From Tetrapyrgos nigripes (lineage: Eukaryota; Basidiomycota; Agaricomycetes; Agaricales; Campanellaceae): DNA of 64,000 nt. The notes under the pieces are model-generated. The model saw nothing but the letters and a program-made list of their open reading frames with translations, had not been told where the DNA came from and did no database searches. Made by a program: the position numbers and the translations under genes. The stretch lies in the NCBI GenBank assembly GCA_013368315.1, contig JAACJM010000144.1, forward strand, positions 150,470-214,469, read 5' to 3'. Shown here piece by piece: positions 21,861 through 33,304 of this stretch. Positions within the stretch are counted from its first letter, which is position 1. The number at the start of each line of letters is the position of its first letter.

Positions 21861-23017
21861 ACTCCCCTTCAAGCCAGAATAAGTCTGAGTCCCATAGCCA
21901 GATGCTTCACCTTGATACTAGGCAAAGCCTTTGTCAAAGTATCTGCCACCATGTCCTCATAGGACAATATACATACTTCATCTGTCCCTTGTTGATTACA
22001 AACTGAATAAAGTGATAGTGAATGTCGATGTGTTTTGTGTGGCTGTGGTAACAATGATCCTGAGGTTATCCAAGTGGAGATCTGTGGGTCCAGGAATAGC
22101 ATCAGGAAAGGAGGGTTGAAAGACCTGTTTGATGAAGGAGTGCAACCAAAGACCCTCTTTGGCTGCCTCTGTAGCCACTACATACTCTGGTTTGCAAGTT
22201 GAGAGAGAAATAAGAGATTGTGAGCACAATGACCAAGTCACTGCACCACCATCAACAACAAAAACATACCCAGTGACTGTTCTTCAGTCATTATTCATGT
22301 TTCCATCAGTGTCCACAAATCCAACAGCACCACTTGTCACCACACCATATGTCAGGGATAAATCTTTCATCACTAACAAGTAACACACAACTCTTTTTAC
22401 AGCCTTCCAATGAGCCATTCCAGGATTATTCAAGAACCAAGCAAGAGAGTGAACTGCGAATGCGATGTTGACTCAAGTTCCAACTCACCGACAATGGATC
22501 GATAGGGGTATGTTCGAATGTTGAGGAGTCACTTATGGATATCCATAGGAACAGAGGATGGTTTGGCATTCTTGAGACCAAATTCCCAAGTGACAGCTTC
22601 AATGTAAGCATGTTGAGATAAAGCAATCATACCATTTTTCCTGTCCCTGATGACTTGAATACCAAGTATCCAATGGAATTCACCCATATTGGTTATGGTG
22701 AAATATTCTCACAGTTTTGACTTGATGTAGTTGATAAGCTCAATGGAAGATGCTGGTATAGTGAGATCGTCCACAGACACAAAAATAACAATAATGCCAC
22801 TCTCCAAATGCTTAAAGAAAACAGTGTGGTCAACCTCACACCTTTCCATGTCCATTAGCTCCTTCAATGTTCTTTCAAACTTCAGGTAAGGTAGCCAACA
22901 TCCACTGAAATTGATGGTGACATAAGCATGACATGTCATACATGATGCAGCACAATTTTTGGATGGGTTGAAATTTTTTTTCAATGCTTCCAAAGGCCTC
23001 CAACTGGTCCCCATCAA
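21861..23017 (-). pseudogene. Copia RT-RNase H remnant
   Basis: Minus-strand fragments in several frames. The RT part has the active-site region as VSVDDLTIPASS (about 22,740-22,790), an altered form of YVDD. RNase H follows with LSTCKPEYVVATEAAKEGLWL and DLHLDN, and the C-terminal EDMVADTLTKALPS block ends near 21,870. Frame changes and stops break every domain. The integrase and gag parts are absent. Confidence 0.75.
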
Positions 23018-23032
23018 CCGTCTACCTTACAT

Positions 23033-23278
23033 TTATGTATCTACAACTTGTGTATGAGCCTTGTCAAACTCCTGGAGGATTGTATCAGGTACTACTCTAT
23101 GTCCCCTGTATTTTTTTGCTGCCCACGCTGCCTGTTTTCCAGTCAGACCCTTTCTATATGCATCCATAAATCTATCTGCTCTTCCCACACTTCCCCCAAT
23201 GTTCCCATGCTTCTTCTCCAGGGTGGTGGACAAGACATGTACACCTTGCACAGTATAACACTTCCTCCTCTTGTACAA
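23033..23278 (-). pseudogene. Transposon-derived ORF, family uncertain (perhaps KDZ)
   Basis: 82 codons with a well-behaved sequence (GSVGRADRFMDAYRKGLTG, then QAAWAAKKYRGHRVVPDTIL). The FMDAYRKGLxGxQAAWAxxKYRGHR pattern recalls proteins of fungal KDZ-type transposons, from memory and without alignment. It abuts the copia remnant on the same strand, so it may instead be a captured piece or an unrelated insertion. Confidence 0.35.
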
Positions 23279-24547
23279 TTCAAGTTGTTTCAGACCATCC
23301 TCTCTTCTTTTACTTGACTGATAGGGCTCCTAGCAGATCGGATAATCCACTGGTCATCCAGCAATGGGGCCTTGGATGTGGATGGCAGATGGGGTTGATG
23401 TGCTTGCCTCATCCAATGGATCCCATCTGCCCATCCAATGACCATCATCAGATAATGGTTGGGGTTTTCCATAGAGCTATATAATAGTAGTACATAATAC
23501 ATGACATATATGATATCCAAAAAAAAAAAAAAGGTCCCAGAGAAACATCTCATAGAAACATCCTGCCCAAAATGGAGCATGGAGGCCCACAACATTGGGA
23601 GCATAACCACCCAGACCCATCAGTTATGCTTCCTGAAGGAACAAAACGTGCACTGAAACACAGAAATCCTGAAGGGCCTACAACAGTTACTCAACCCCCA
23701 TCCAAGCGCGCAGCAACATCATGTCAATATGTCAACAAGGATTCTAATTCAGACAAGAAGACCATACCATACTGCAACATGCTACTAGCACAGATCTACC
23801 TCCTGAGCCAGCACCTACTGCTCCTTTGCAGGCTTCCTCCCCTTCTACACCAACTACCCCTGCTGTCTCAGATCCACCACATCCCAGACCTGCAGAGGTT
23901 ATCAATGTTGATGAGAATGAAGACAACAATCTCAAGCACCAGTTATCAATGCCTGGACAACCCACCTCATTATGTGTTGCTGACCATCCCCATTTCCAAA
24001 CCAAGGAAGCCTTAGCATATACCTTTTTGGTCATGTTGAAACCAGTGCATGAGCAAGATGGGATGAAGCTGGTTTCTTGCAAAATGGCCTGTGCATTCTG
24101 TCAAGCGAAGGGTATGACAAAAGCCTGAAAATGGTCAACAGGAAACTTTGTCACACACTTCAAGTACTCACATGCTAAAGTTTGGGCAGCCCAGTCTGCT
24201 GAAGACAAGGCAATCCAGCACCCAAACCATACATCAAGCTCCAGAGATGGTCTTGAGCAGACAACATTGCATAGCTGGGGAGATCCATAACATTATTTTT
24301 GTTTTACTTACATTGCAATAGGTGTTTGACGTTGAGAAAACAAACCATCTCCTTGGGGAGTAGGTTGTCCTGGGCTGTGGAGCCTTCACCGATGTTGAGA
24401 GTCCTGTGTTCTGTTGATGTCACCCATTTGCAGCCTGGATATGGGAGAAAGTTGATTAAGGGGGACACTGTAAAGATCCATGTGTCAGATGTGTTCAAGG
24501 ATGCCAAAAAGAAAGTAAGTCATTCGTTCACCCTAGGATGTCCTCAT

Positions 24548-25113
24548 ATATCAATATGGGTGGGGTACCCCCAGACCCCAGATTCCAATATAGCAGGGGT
24601 CTGTCCAGGCCATACAATATAGGCCTTGGTTAGGGGTTAGGGGTTAAGGTTTAGTTAGGATGGTTAGGGTTAGGGTTTATTAATGTGAGGTGCATAGCAC
24701 AGTTCAGGTTAGGGTTATAAATAAGACTGCCTTTATAGGGAGGTTTGGGGGGCACAGCCCCCATTTCTAGTGGTGCAGCTGCCTGTTAGAGGTTAGGGTT
24801 AGTGGTTAGAGGTTAAGATTGGTGGTTAGTGGTTAGGCTTAGCAGTTCAAGGGGTGGTTTAGGGTCACATGATCATGTGATTTATTTTTGACTCAAACTG
24901 CAATAAAAATTTATTTTCACAGACAATAGCTGGGCAGGTGTGTAAACTGTATGCTAATGAACCAACAATTTTGTGTAATGAGCAGGCATAATAAGTGCAC
25001 TTGCCCAATATGGTATGTAGATTATATAACACCCCAGTGACTCTCAGATAAGGGGCCTGGACAGACCCCTGCCATATTGGAATCTGGGGTCTGGGGATAC
25101 CCCACCCATATTG
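24548..25113. mobile_element. MITE-like TIR element carrying TTAGGG-type repeats
   Basis: Terminal inverted repeats of about 58 bp (left from 24,552, right to 25,113). The arms open CAATATGGGTGGGGTA and share the AGACCCCAGATTCCAATAT block with few mismatches. CCTCAT flanks both sides (24,542-24,547 and 25,114-25,119) as a likely target duplication. The interior has TTAGGG, TTAGGGG and TTAGTGG variants at 24,630-24,690 and 24,785-24,845. No coding region is seen, so it is non-autonomous. Confidence 0.75.
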
Positions 25114-26273
25114 CCTCATTCATTGAGTTGAAAAAATTGTCCCATTCACAGATGGAAACAGACATCCCCAGGGAAGAAGGCTTTTGCAGCAGATGCATAG
25201 ACCTCAAACAACAATCTGGTGTACTTGGCCATTGTCATATGCTTCATCACAGAAAACTGGGAGGTAGCATCAGTTCTATTTGACTTCCTGACTGGGAAAA
25301 ACATGGCCAACTTGCTTTTGAAGCAGATTGTAGAGTTTGAACTTGAGGACCAGGTGAGTTGGGACACAACGGTCTGGATAATGAGCCTATACTGACAACA
25401 AAGCAGTTCAGTGCTCTTGCTGCAGATAATGTGAGTAATAACAATACCTTGTGCGAGGAACTTGCCTCAGGCCTTAACAGTGTGAGCTCTGCAACCTTTT
25501 ATGATCCAAACACCATGACTGTCTGATGTCTTCCCCATGCAATCCATCTTGCTGTCTGAGCTTTCTGAATGAAGATGATATTGACCCTGATAACATAGAG
25601 GTACCAACAAAGACACTAATTGAGGAGTCAGCAGAGGAGTATCTCATGGAGAGGAGCAATGAGGGAGTGTTGATGGGCCAAGGCAATGACAGTGTTGATC
25701 TCAAAGTTGTTACTCAAAAGGTGAATCAATTTGATTACATATCTGCATGCTATTGTTTACAAATTTCCAAGCTTATGTGTTCTTCACCTCAGCATTCTGA
25801 GGCTTTCAAAAAAGACAATTAACATTGTCAACACCATTACTATATTGTACCAGGAAGCTGGCCACCATAGCATCTTTTGATAATTCCTCTTGACAACAAT
25901 GTGCTGTTGCCATGATTGTTGTGTCTATGGATAGCGTAGCATCTTGGCTATAAGATATATGAGTATGGGATTTTTACCAGTGAAACTGCTGGTTCAGTGA
26001 ATATTTTCCTGCCAAAACTGGGAAGCTGGCCACACATGAGAATATTTGTAAGCAGTCAGTCTGCGTCACCAACGTCATCTGTTTCTCACCCTGTATTCAC
26101 GTTGCAGTCCCTCATCTACTTCGCCAGGTACATGTAGCTATACTATGAAGATAAATTGACTTATTTGAAGTGTTTTGGGGTGCTAAAAGGACTTATACTG
26201 CTACTCTTACTCCATACCTGCTACTTTGTACCATACCCACTGTAACTCACACCTACCACTCCAGAATGACATA

Positions 26274-26567
26274 TCAATAGATGGTATTAGTGCTTGAAAC
26301 AACTACTGAGGCAAACAGCATAGCAAGGTGTGGAAAATAGTCAGTGGTCAGACTCCATTGAGACGGTGGTAAGTGTAGCTTGCAGGACTCCATAAACACT
26401 GCAAAGGCATGTTGGGACCTTTTGGGGTCTTCTTTTATGGCTCTCAAAGCATGCTGCAGTCTTTCATCCTGGCTGAAAGTCAAATTGTGGAGAGTATCGA
26501 GGTCAAGAGTTGATGTAGGGGTACAAGGAGCTGAAGTCTGAATGTTGATGGTGAGGACACTTTTCAA
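26274..26567 (-). CDS. Hypothetical ORF, possibly an exon
   Basis: About 97 codons without an ATG start (TTG at the end of the frame). The sequence is mixed polar (LHNLTFSQDERLQHALRAI, then PKRSQHAFAVFME) and looks more protein-like than chance, but no family is recognised. It lies inside the hAT remnant region on the opposite strand and may be an exon of an inserted element. Confidence 0.25.
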   Translation of the reverse strand: MKSVLTINIQTSAPCTPTSTLDLDTLHNLTFSQDERLQHALRAIKEDPKRSQHAFAVFMESCKLHLPPSQWSLTTDYFPHLAMLFASVVVSSTNTIY

Positions 26568-27834
26568 TTTAGAATGTTGTAGAGGAGCACAAAATCATTG
26601 TTTATTACATTATTTTGACATTACAAGTTATGCTAAAGGTCAACAAGAAGATGGTGATATTTTTGGCCAAAACATGAGTGAACAGCCTATAAGACAATCC
26701 CCATGAATCATGCTCAGGAAGTAAGATTGAAGGTCAAGTTACACACTTGTGAAGCTTTTTGGTCCCTGAAATCAATCACTTCCACCCTAGACCTTGTTCA
26801 TTCAGCCCTTACACAGAAGGTGTAGGCAAGCATCAGGAAAAAACCTTAAAAACAAAAAACATGTGACATTGCACCAAGGAAGATGTCAAAATTGAGACTG
26901 CAAAGTTTCATTGCGTCCTGAGGTCATCTGGAGTCAGCATGCGAGGGACAAGGTGGTGTGTTCAGCATCTGAGTAGACAAGCAATCTTCAAGCAAAGATA
27001 GATGCATAGCACAGAATATTGCACAAAAGAGCAGATAGGGTGATTGCTAAAGAAGCCCAGATATAAGGGAGTGAAAGGAGTACAAAATGGACGTAAATGA
27101 TGCAGAGGAGGAGGAGATATGACATGATGATCCCATTATGGGTGGCTGCTTACCTAAAGATTTGCGTCATTCCCATCATTTCATGTCAAAACTTTGCCAA
27201 TTTCTCAATGTTGGCTACCTCTCTCTGGTTGAGCTTTGGTACATGAACAATGACCACTTAGTTGTCTATTTTCATCCTACAAAACTTATCCAAAGTCTCC
27301 TCATTCTGGAGATATTTACCAAATGGCCATAGTACTGATGATCTCAAATTCAAGCTCACTATTCTTAAACTCATCCTTGATGTGGTAACAAGGTGGAATT
27401 TGACTTATTATATGCTTAAGCGTGCAAAGCAATTGCAACTGGTAAGAGACTGTGTGGTGTAGAGCACACACTGCATCCCAATCTCTTTCAAGCTTCATGG
27501 CATCAATGAAGCTTTCGCAACAGCAGCAAAATCTACTCACCCACCTCCACCAAAACTCTCCCAATCCATTGATGACCTCTATGATGACCCCTCCCTGCTA
27601 GGTATACCCACAACCAACTCATCCACCACCACACAGACCATTATCTTGCAGAGCATTCTATCAGGGAAAACTGCCTGGACTTCTGGAAGGTTAAATGCGG
27701 GAAGTTTCCACAACTAGTGGGATATGCACAGGATGTTCTTGTGATACCAGGTACATCAGCAAAACCCCAGTTACCTTCCAAGGCCTTTATTGGCCCCAAG
27801 GGGCTCCGAAAATAAAAGTTACATACCGGGGGTC

Positions 27835-28170
27835 AGAAAAAAAATTAAGGACCTGGTGGAGGGAATCTACCTACCTAACCTTCCATATATAGTAATTTCA
27901 CATGTACTTACCTGCCTAATATAGTATATTCACATGACCTCTGTCATGTGCACTTTCCCAAGCAGTGAGAACTTTTGGTCAATCCTGACCAGCTTGTGCT
28001 TAGAGTGTAAAATTATTGTGGTCACAGTTGGAAAACCTTCAATAAGTCTGCTGAGGTGTGGTTTGAAGCATGTTGTAGAGGGGGTCAAAAAGAAATTTTA
28101 GACCCCCTCTGGGGGAACCTACCTACCTACCCCCAGTCCAGGATTTCTCGGTCTGGGCACCCTTGATTGG
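27835..28170. repeat. Short dispersed repeat with CCTACCTACCTA core, copies 2 and 3
   Basis: Copies at about 27,835-27,890 (AGGACCTGGTGGAGGGAATC, then CTACCTACCTAACC) and 28,088-28,170 (GACCCCCTCTGGGGGAACC, then CTACCTACCTACCC, then a GTCTGGGCACCC block). Same order of parts as at 9,165-9,245. Confidence 0.5.
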
Positions 28171-28279
28171 CCCACAATGCCTAGGATGGAACAATAATCA
28201 TAGTTGCACCAATAAATGCATTTAAACAGTACCCTCAATCTTGGAATGACCAAAAGTATTGAACACTTTTAGAAATATT

Positions 28280-28465
28280 CAGTAGTTATAGGTCTTTGAA
28301 AGCTGCCCAAGAATTGAGAGTCACTTAAAGGCTGTAAAGGATTCAGAAGCCTTTCAAGGTTCACAATGATTTAGAATCCTTCAAAGGTTCAAAAGGATTG
28401 TTCACCTTGTCAAGGTCCTAAAGGATTCCTAAGTCTGTAAAGGTTGAGGGGGATTCATAACCCTG
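28280..28465. repeat. AAGGATT/AAAGGTT-rich repeat, copy 1
   Basis: Dense short words (AAGGATTC, AAAGGTTC, TCAAGGTCC) in both orientations. A similar patch lies at 37,540-37,815. Probably the same old low-complexity or foldback family. Confidence 0.45.
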
Positions 28466-28589
28466 TCCCACACCAACAGAATGGTAACCATTCATAGATG
28501 CCATTGAAACTTCTTGCAGCCAAAATATTGATATTCATTTTCTACACTATTACAGTAGCATACAGTACAAGCTATTGATCAGCCTTACA

Positions 28590-29682
28590 ACAAGGAACAA
28601 ACTGTCCCCACCACAACAGAACCACAGGGAAAGAAATGGGTGTGGTGAGAAAGCAAAGCAGAAATTTGAGGGCTGGAGTAGTAGGGGTCATAGCCCTGCA
28701 GTTTGCAGTTCAAGTTGGAAGAGAGGATTGTTGTTGATACCTGAATAGGTACACGCAATTAGTACAATACTATCAGAGACGTATGAGACATTTGACTTAC
28801 CAACAGGAGAATTAAATCATCTGAGCTTGTGTGAGCAAGTGATGGGGGGAAAGTTCCCTGGAAGTCACACTCAGGTTGAGTGACAGCAGATGATGCTATA
28901 GGATGGATGACTTACAAATGGTGTATCCTGGCCATGGGTCTTTGTCAGGAGGAAACCTGAGTGAATAAAATGTCATGAAGTGAACAAAAGAAACTCAGCA
29001 TAAGCATACCAGGGCAGCCACTGGTCAGAGTAGAAGCAAGGGAAGATCTGGGATCAAAGAAAGAGACAGGGAGGAAAGGGGAACAATAGAACAAGGGATA
29101 GTCAGTAATATGCAGCACATAAAGAGAGGACAAGGGAAAAAGGATAAATGAAGAAGCCAAAGGGCAGATGTAGAACAATAATAGAAAGCAAATTCAAAGA
29201 GACCACTCACTCAAGTGTACTACAAGCATGCACATAAACCCCAACAAGGTTGAAGCCCAAATTTCAAGTCCAGTGAGAACAAAACAATGACACTGAAAGG
29301 CACAACTACAAAAGAATCCACAAAAATTCAGGATGACAAAGCCAAAGGCACAACAACATCCACAAGATCAAAATAGAAAGGAGAGAGATAGTGGTCAGTA
29401 AGATGCTCATTGATGAGAGAGAAGAGAAAGAGACCAAAACTCACACTGCCAATCCTGTCCTTTGAGGCTGTCACTACCAGAGGGTGCAGGTCGTTTCAAG
29501 TAAAAGTTGACCAGGGGTGAGGGGCCAGCTGCAAGTGAAAGATAGAGCTTGCAGGTAGAAGAAGTAGGGTCAGTAAGGTTGCATGCTGCTAGAACATAGG
29601 TGCATGACAATGGTCCATAGAGCCCAGGTAATGGTCGTTGTTGAAGAGATCCAAATGCTGCCTCACATGCTTGAAAAACCAA
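28590..29682 (-). CDS. Possible spliced gene of unknown function
   Basis: On the minus strand one frame can be followed through GT/AG introns. A long exon at about 29,442-29,682 (LYLSLAAGPSP, LKRPAPSGSDSL) is followed by a ~450-nt pyrimidine-rich intron. Next come short exons near 28,920-28,965 (KTHGQDTPF) and 28,805-28,862 (SLAHTSSDDLILLL), and a last exon (SSNLNCKLQGYDPYYSS) to a TAA near 28,590. The last three join in frame. No ATG opens the first exon and no domain is recognised, so it may be a transposon remnant or chance. Confidence 0.28.
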
Positions 29683-29872
29683 CCAATAACATGACTGACA
29701 TATCTTTCACATGCCTTTGGGCCTACTTATGAGTACTTATGAATTTCTTGCAGAGACTACTAGCAGTACTAGGTCTATCCTCTCACTTATCAAAGCAAAA
29801 TCAAAGCAGTTCATAGATATTTATGGGTTGTTCTTCTAGTATACTCATTGTCATGGAAAGTGACAGTCTGCC

Positions 29873-30330
29873 TATTTTTCAACAATATCTCTACAACAGC
29901 TGCATCGTTTGGCTCCAATTAAGTTGTAGTATTGTTTATTAGTAAAATAGAAAGCATTCGACACCAAATTTGAGATGCCCCAGTGAAGGGTTACTTTGAG
30001 AAAGGGGCATTTTGGAAAACCCCATTTTGCTACATCACCACATGATTTCTTTTCGAAAATTCTGACTACACCAGGAGAAAGAGCAGCCTCAAAAATGGGG
30101 GTTGGAACTCACTCCCCAGCAGTCATAATAAAACTGAGTGAGACATTTGAAAAAGAGTAGCAAAGTGGGATTTTGCAAAATTTCCATCTACAGAAGAACC
30201 ACTTGCCTGGGGTATTGCAACTTGGGTGTCAAAAGCTTTCTATTTTACTACTGAATCTGTCTACAACTTGTTTGAAGCCAAACGATGCAGCCATCGTAGA
30301 GATACAGTGGTAGAGATGCAGTGGAAAAAT
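29873..30330. mobile_element. Foldback (long inverted repeat) element
   Basis: About 170 bases at 29,873-30,045 pair, with divergence, with the reverse complement of about 30,165-30,330. Both arms share ATCTCTAC, then GCTGCATCGTTTGGCT, then AGTAAAATAGAAAGC and finally ATTTTGC / TTTGCTAC. The central spacer is about 120 bases. No coding region is present. The open frame at 30,226-30,417 lies within one arm and is not counted as a gene. Confidence 0.6.
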
Positions 30331-32000
30331 ATCCAGACCATCACTTTCTGTGACAACGAGTATGTGAGAGTAGTATCCTATCATCATACTGCCCACTCTC
30401 ATCACGTGTCATCCTAGACATCCCCTATGGCTGTCATTTGCGAGTACTTGCACCCTGGAGTCCCCTCAAAAATAATTTATTAGAATATGTATGTACAGAT
30501 AGATTCTAGGAAACATGACAGAGGGATGGAGTTTTGTCCTACCAAAACTTGCAATACTTGCTTGCACATGTGTCACTGCTCAATGTAGCCAAACCCTGGC
30601 AACAATCTATCTAGAGCAAAATTTTTGTATATTGCAGTGTGGTGGCAAACTGGGTGATGGACTGGTGACAATAACATTCTCATTCAAAATTACCCCTTAA
30701 GAAATGGGGAGTCAGTAGCAATGTGTTTTGGTGAAACAGAGTAGCAATGTGGTGGAGGAACAGAGGATCAGATGCATTATTTACAGATGTTTAAAACTAG
30801 CCATATTACAACTGTGTCAATTGTATACAGCATGGACTAGTAAGGGCATTCCCATGTTGTCTCCATGCTGTTTGAGTAGCCCTGCTCTTTGCAATGGTAC
30901 AGTAACAGTCCCATACCATGGTACCCATAAACTGTGGCTACATGGACACAGCACCGAGCCCTAAGTATAACATGTTAAAATGAGGATGCAAGGACTCACA
31001 CTATGCCTTGGTAATCCCAACAAAGTGCTTCCAAATTTTCCCTAAAGTTTGTTGACAGTTGTGCATGGCAGCAATGCGTTCATGATGAGAAGCTGACATA
31101 TGTGGTTGTATCTGGAAAAAAGAGAATAGGAGAAAGTCAGGGACAGGTGGTAGCAGTGTGTGGATGAGACTAGGAAGGGGAAAATGTGAATAAGGGGTTT
31201 ACCTTAGATTAGGGTTAGCAGATTGGTCAGACAAAAAAATACATCACAAAGCATCAAATTTCATTCTCCAAGTCCAAAATCACCATTAAACCAGAAAGTC
31301 CAGGAAAGTTACTAAAGATGATAATTCTGCAGTACTTCAAAAAAGGAAGAAAGGCATGTGCCAAGGAAGAGGATAAAAAAGCATGTATCATAGGATCAGA
31401 GATGTAACTATGTATGGTAGAATGTTACATGGGGAGCCTGTGGTAACACCACATGGTCATTAGGATGGCTACACAGCAACTACAAACAGCCACACACCTT
31501 TGTTTGAGGTACACAAGGGTACACGCATGCATAGCAAGCCTGCATCATAACATTCTTGTGTCGCTGAGGAGCCTGCAATACCAACATGCTCATTACAACA
31601 GCCACAGTGATTACAATTTGACACATACCTTTATTCGGAGTAAATGTATGCATAGCAAGCCAGTGTTGTGCACAAACAGAACACCATATCAGGACATATT
31701 GACCTAGATAAATACATATCCCATGCAGCAAAACAACAGCCAGAGGATATGGGGAAAAAATACACAGGACTGCTGTGTAACTCGACACACAAATGTTGTA
31801 GCAGTTTGTCCTTGAGAGGACAAACTGGAGGTCAACAATGATCAGGTCCTTTCAGACACTCCAGGGATGGCAGCCAGCCCACCCTGGTTCACATTGAGAC
31901 TTTGGGCCTAAGCAGAAAAACTCACAGATGATGATGGTAGTGAAGGAAGAGGCAGTTAGCAACATGTGGGTTTTTGAATAAACAAGATCACATGCCTGCA
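30331..32000. other. CpG-poor stretch without supported genes
   Basis: Only short open frames. A small diverged duplication around AACAGCCACA...ATGCATAGCAAGCC occurs at about 31,480-31,545 and 31,597-31,665. Confidence 0.4.
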
Positions 32001-32006
32001 ATATGG

Positions 32007-32270
32007 CTGTGCACAAGTCAATGCCATCGATTCTTGCACAGCCACACTTCTTCTAGTACCTATGGACTCTGTACCTTTTGTGTGTAGCCCATCTGTTCTC
32101 AAGTTTGTATATGTATTTATTCTACACACTTATAGCTTAGATTTTTTTCAATGAGTATTTCAGTGATTTTCTTTGCTAAACAAGTTCAGCCACAATTCTG
32201 AAATGTGGCTGTGCAGGAGTCAATGCCATCGATTTGTGCACAGCCACACTTCTTTCATACCTATGCATTG
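32007..32270. repeat. Two copies of a 65-bp hairpin repeat
   Basis: Copies at about 32,007-32,067 and 32,205-32,268. Each has arms TGGCTGTGCA and TGCACAGCCA around a loop of about 20-25 bases holding TCAATGCCATCGAT, followed by CACTTCTT and TACCTATG. Confidence 0.65.
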
Positions 32271-32321
32271 CTTAGAACTGTTGCCACAGTGTTCCCAATG
32301 TCCTTCTGGTTGCACTGTAAG

Positions 32322-32743
32322 TGTCACGAATCGCCGCTCTATTCACCGTCCTCATTTATTTCTTAACTCCATGGACTATTATTCACTTCCATCATATTCC
32401 TATCATCATTCATCTTCCTTGTCTACGGTTACCATCACTGGATCTAACATGTACATTGTTTATCTCCTCCGATCCCTATCTCCATGGACATTCCCACCTA
32501 TTCACTTATTCTCAATTCATTTCCTTTACATATATATACCAAGGGGCTTGTAACTAGTTCTTTAGTCTGTTCACTTCGTCTCCACTCTGCTCAGTACAGT
32601 GCAGTGTCGAGCCTAGTCAGCTACTCGTTCCTCTCTCGCCTCTATTATCTCTCAATATCTAGCTCATCTCTTATATCCTGTCAATCCATCTTGTTCATTG
32701 TGTGACTTGGGTGGTCAATTGCTAAGTAACAACGTTCTTGACA
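32322..32743 (+). repeat. Solo LTR (422 bp) with GTAAG target duplication
   Basis: TGTCACGAATCGCC...GTTCTTGACA, flanked by GTAAG at 32,317-32,321 and 32,744-32,748. Same family as 8,730-9,059 and 35,508-35,985. A TATA-type block (ATATATATACCAAGGGGCTT) lies near 32,528. No internal element sequence is present, so LTR-LTR recombination removed it. Confidence 0.9.
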
Positions 32744-33304
32744 GTAAGGGTTCAGGTAAGATTTTATATAAGCAATGATATTATCCTGTATATTTGGATA
32801 TTGATTGAAAACTGTCATAAAATGGTCAATTTAGGAGGTACCATGTAGGGCTCTCAAAATCCCCATAAAATGTTGAAATGTTCTATGTAGCATATACAAC
32901 AGTATTTAAAAGCCATCCAGCCATATTATGGCCACCTGAAATCAGTAGAGCATTAAAAGAACTTGAGATGCAAAAACTTCCAAAAAGTGAACATCCAAAG
33001 ATACTAACACATACATGACTTACTAAGATGTCAGGTGTATATTGGCACTTCGAATAAAGACCTTGTTTGAGTCTTATCTATGCGCTCTGGATGGGATAGA
33101 AATCAGTTTATGGTGCCAGTGTACTGTGAATCATCATTGAATTAATGTCAAGCTCTCCATGTATTAACGTGATTCCACCTATTTCAATGCAGAAAGTAGC
33201 TTAATGCATGGAAAATTGAACTACCAATTTCCAGTATGGATGACATGTGCTGCAGAATTTATATGCGCAGTAGAGACTTTCAGCCACAATTGCTTTGCTC
33301 AACT
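32744..33304. other. Spacer without recognised features
   Basis: AT-rich. No gene or repeat partner was found. Confidence 0.4.

Larger units (their letters stand above)
23572..27700 (+). pseudogene. Degenerate hAT transposase gene with insertions
   Basis: Pieces in order. The start is ATG 23,572 with a Pro/Ser/Lys-rich N-terminus and a frameshift near 23,790. A BED-type finger follows (CAFC near 24,095, then an in-frame stop, then HFKYSH near 24,160). Next is a stretch with VYLAIVICFITENWE and FDFLTGK (about 25,215-25,300), then CLPHAIHLAV (about 25,530), the hAT CxxHxxNL-like site, then LDVVTRWNLTYYML (about 27,380) and NCLDFWK (about 27,670), the hAT dimerisation-type end. Many frame changes occur. 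A TIR element sits at 24,548-25,113, and 25,830-27,340 has little recognisable coding, so another insertion is likely. Confidence 0.6.

Noticed and set aside
24630..24860. True chromosome end (telomere)
   Set aside because: The TTAGGG tract is short and degenerate, and is enclosed by inverted repeats with unique sequence on both sides.
30226..30417. 63-codon ORF
   Set aside because: It is one arm of the foldback element; the pairing arm does not keep the frame.
32173..32553. 126-codon ORF
   Set aside because: It runs into the solo LTR and has no motif or conserved counterpart in the other LTR copies.
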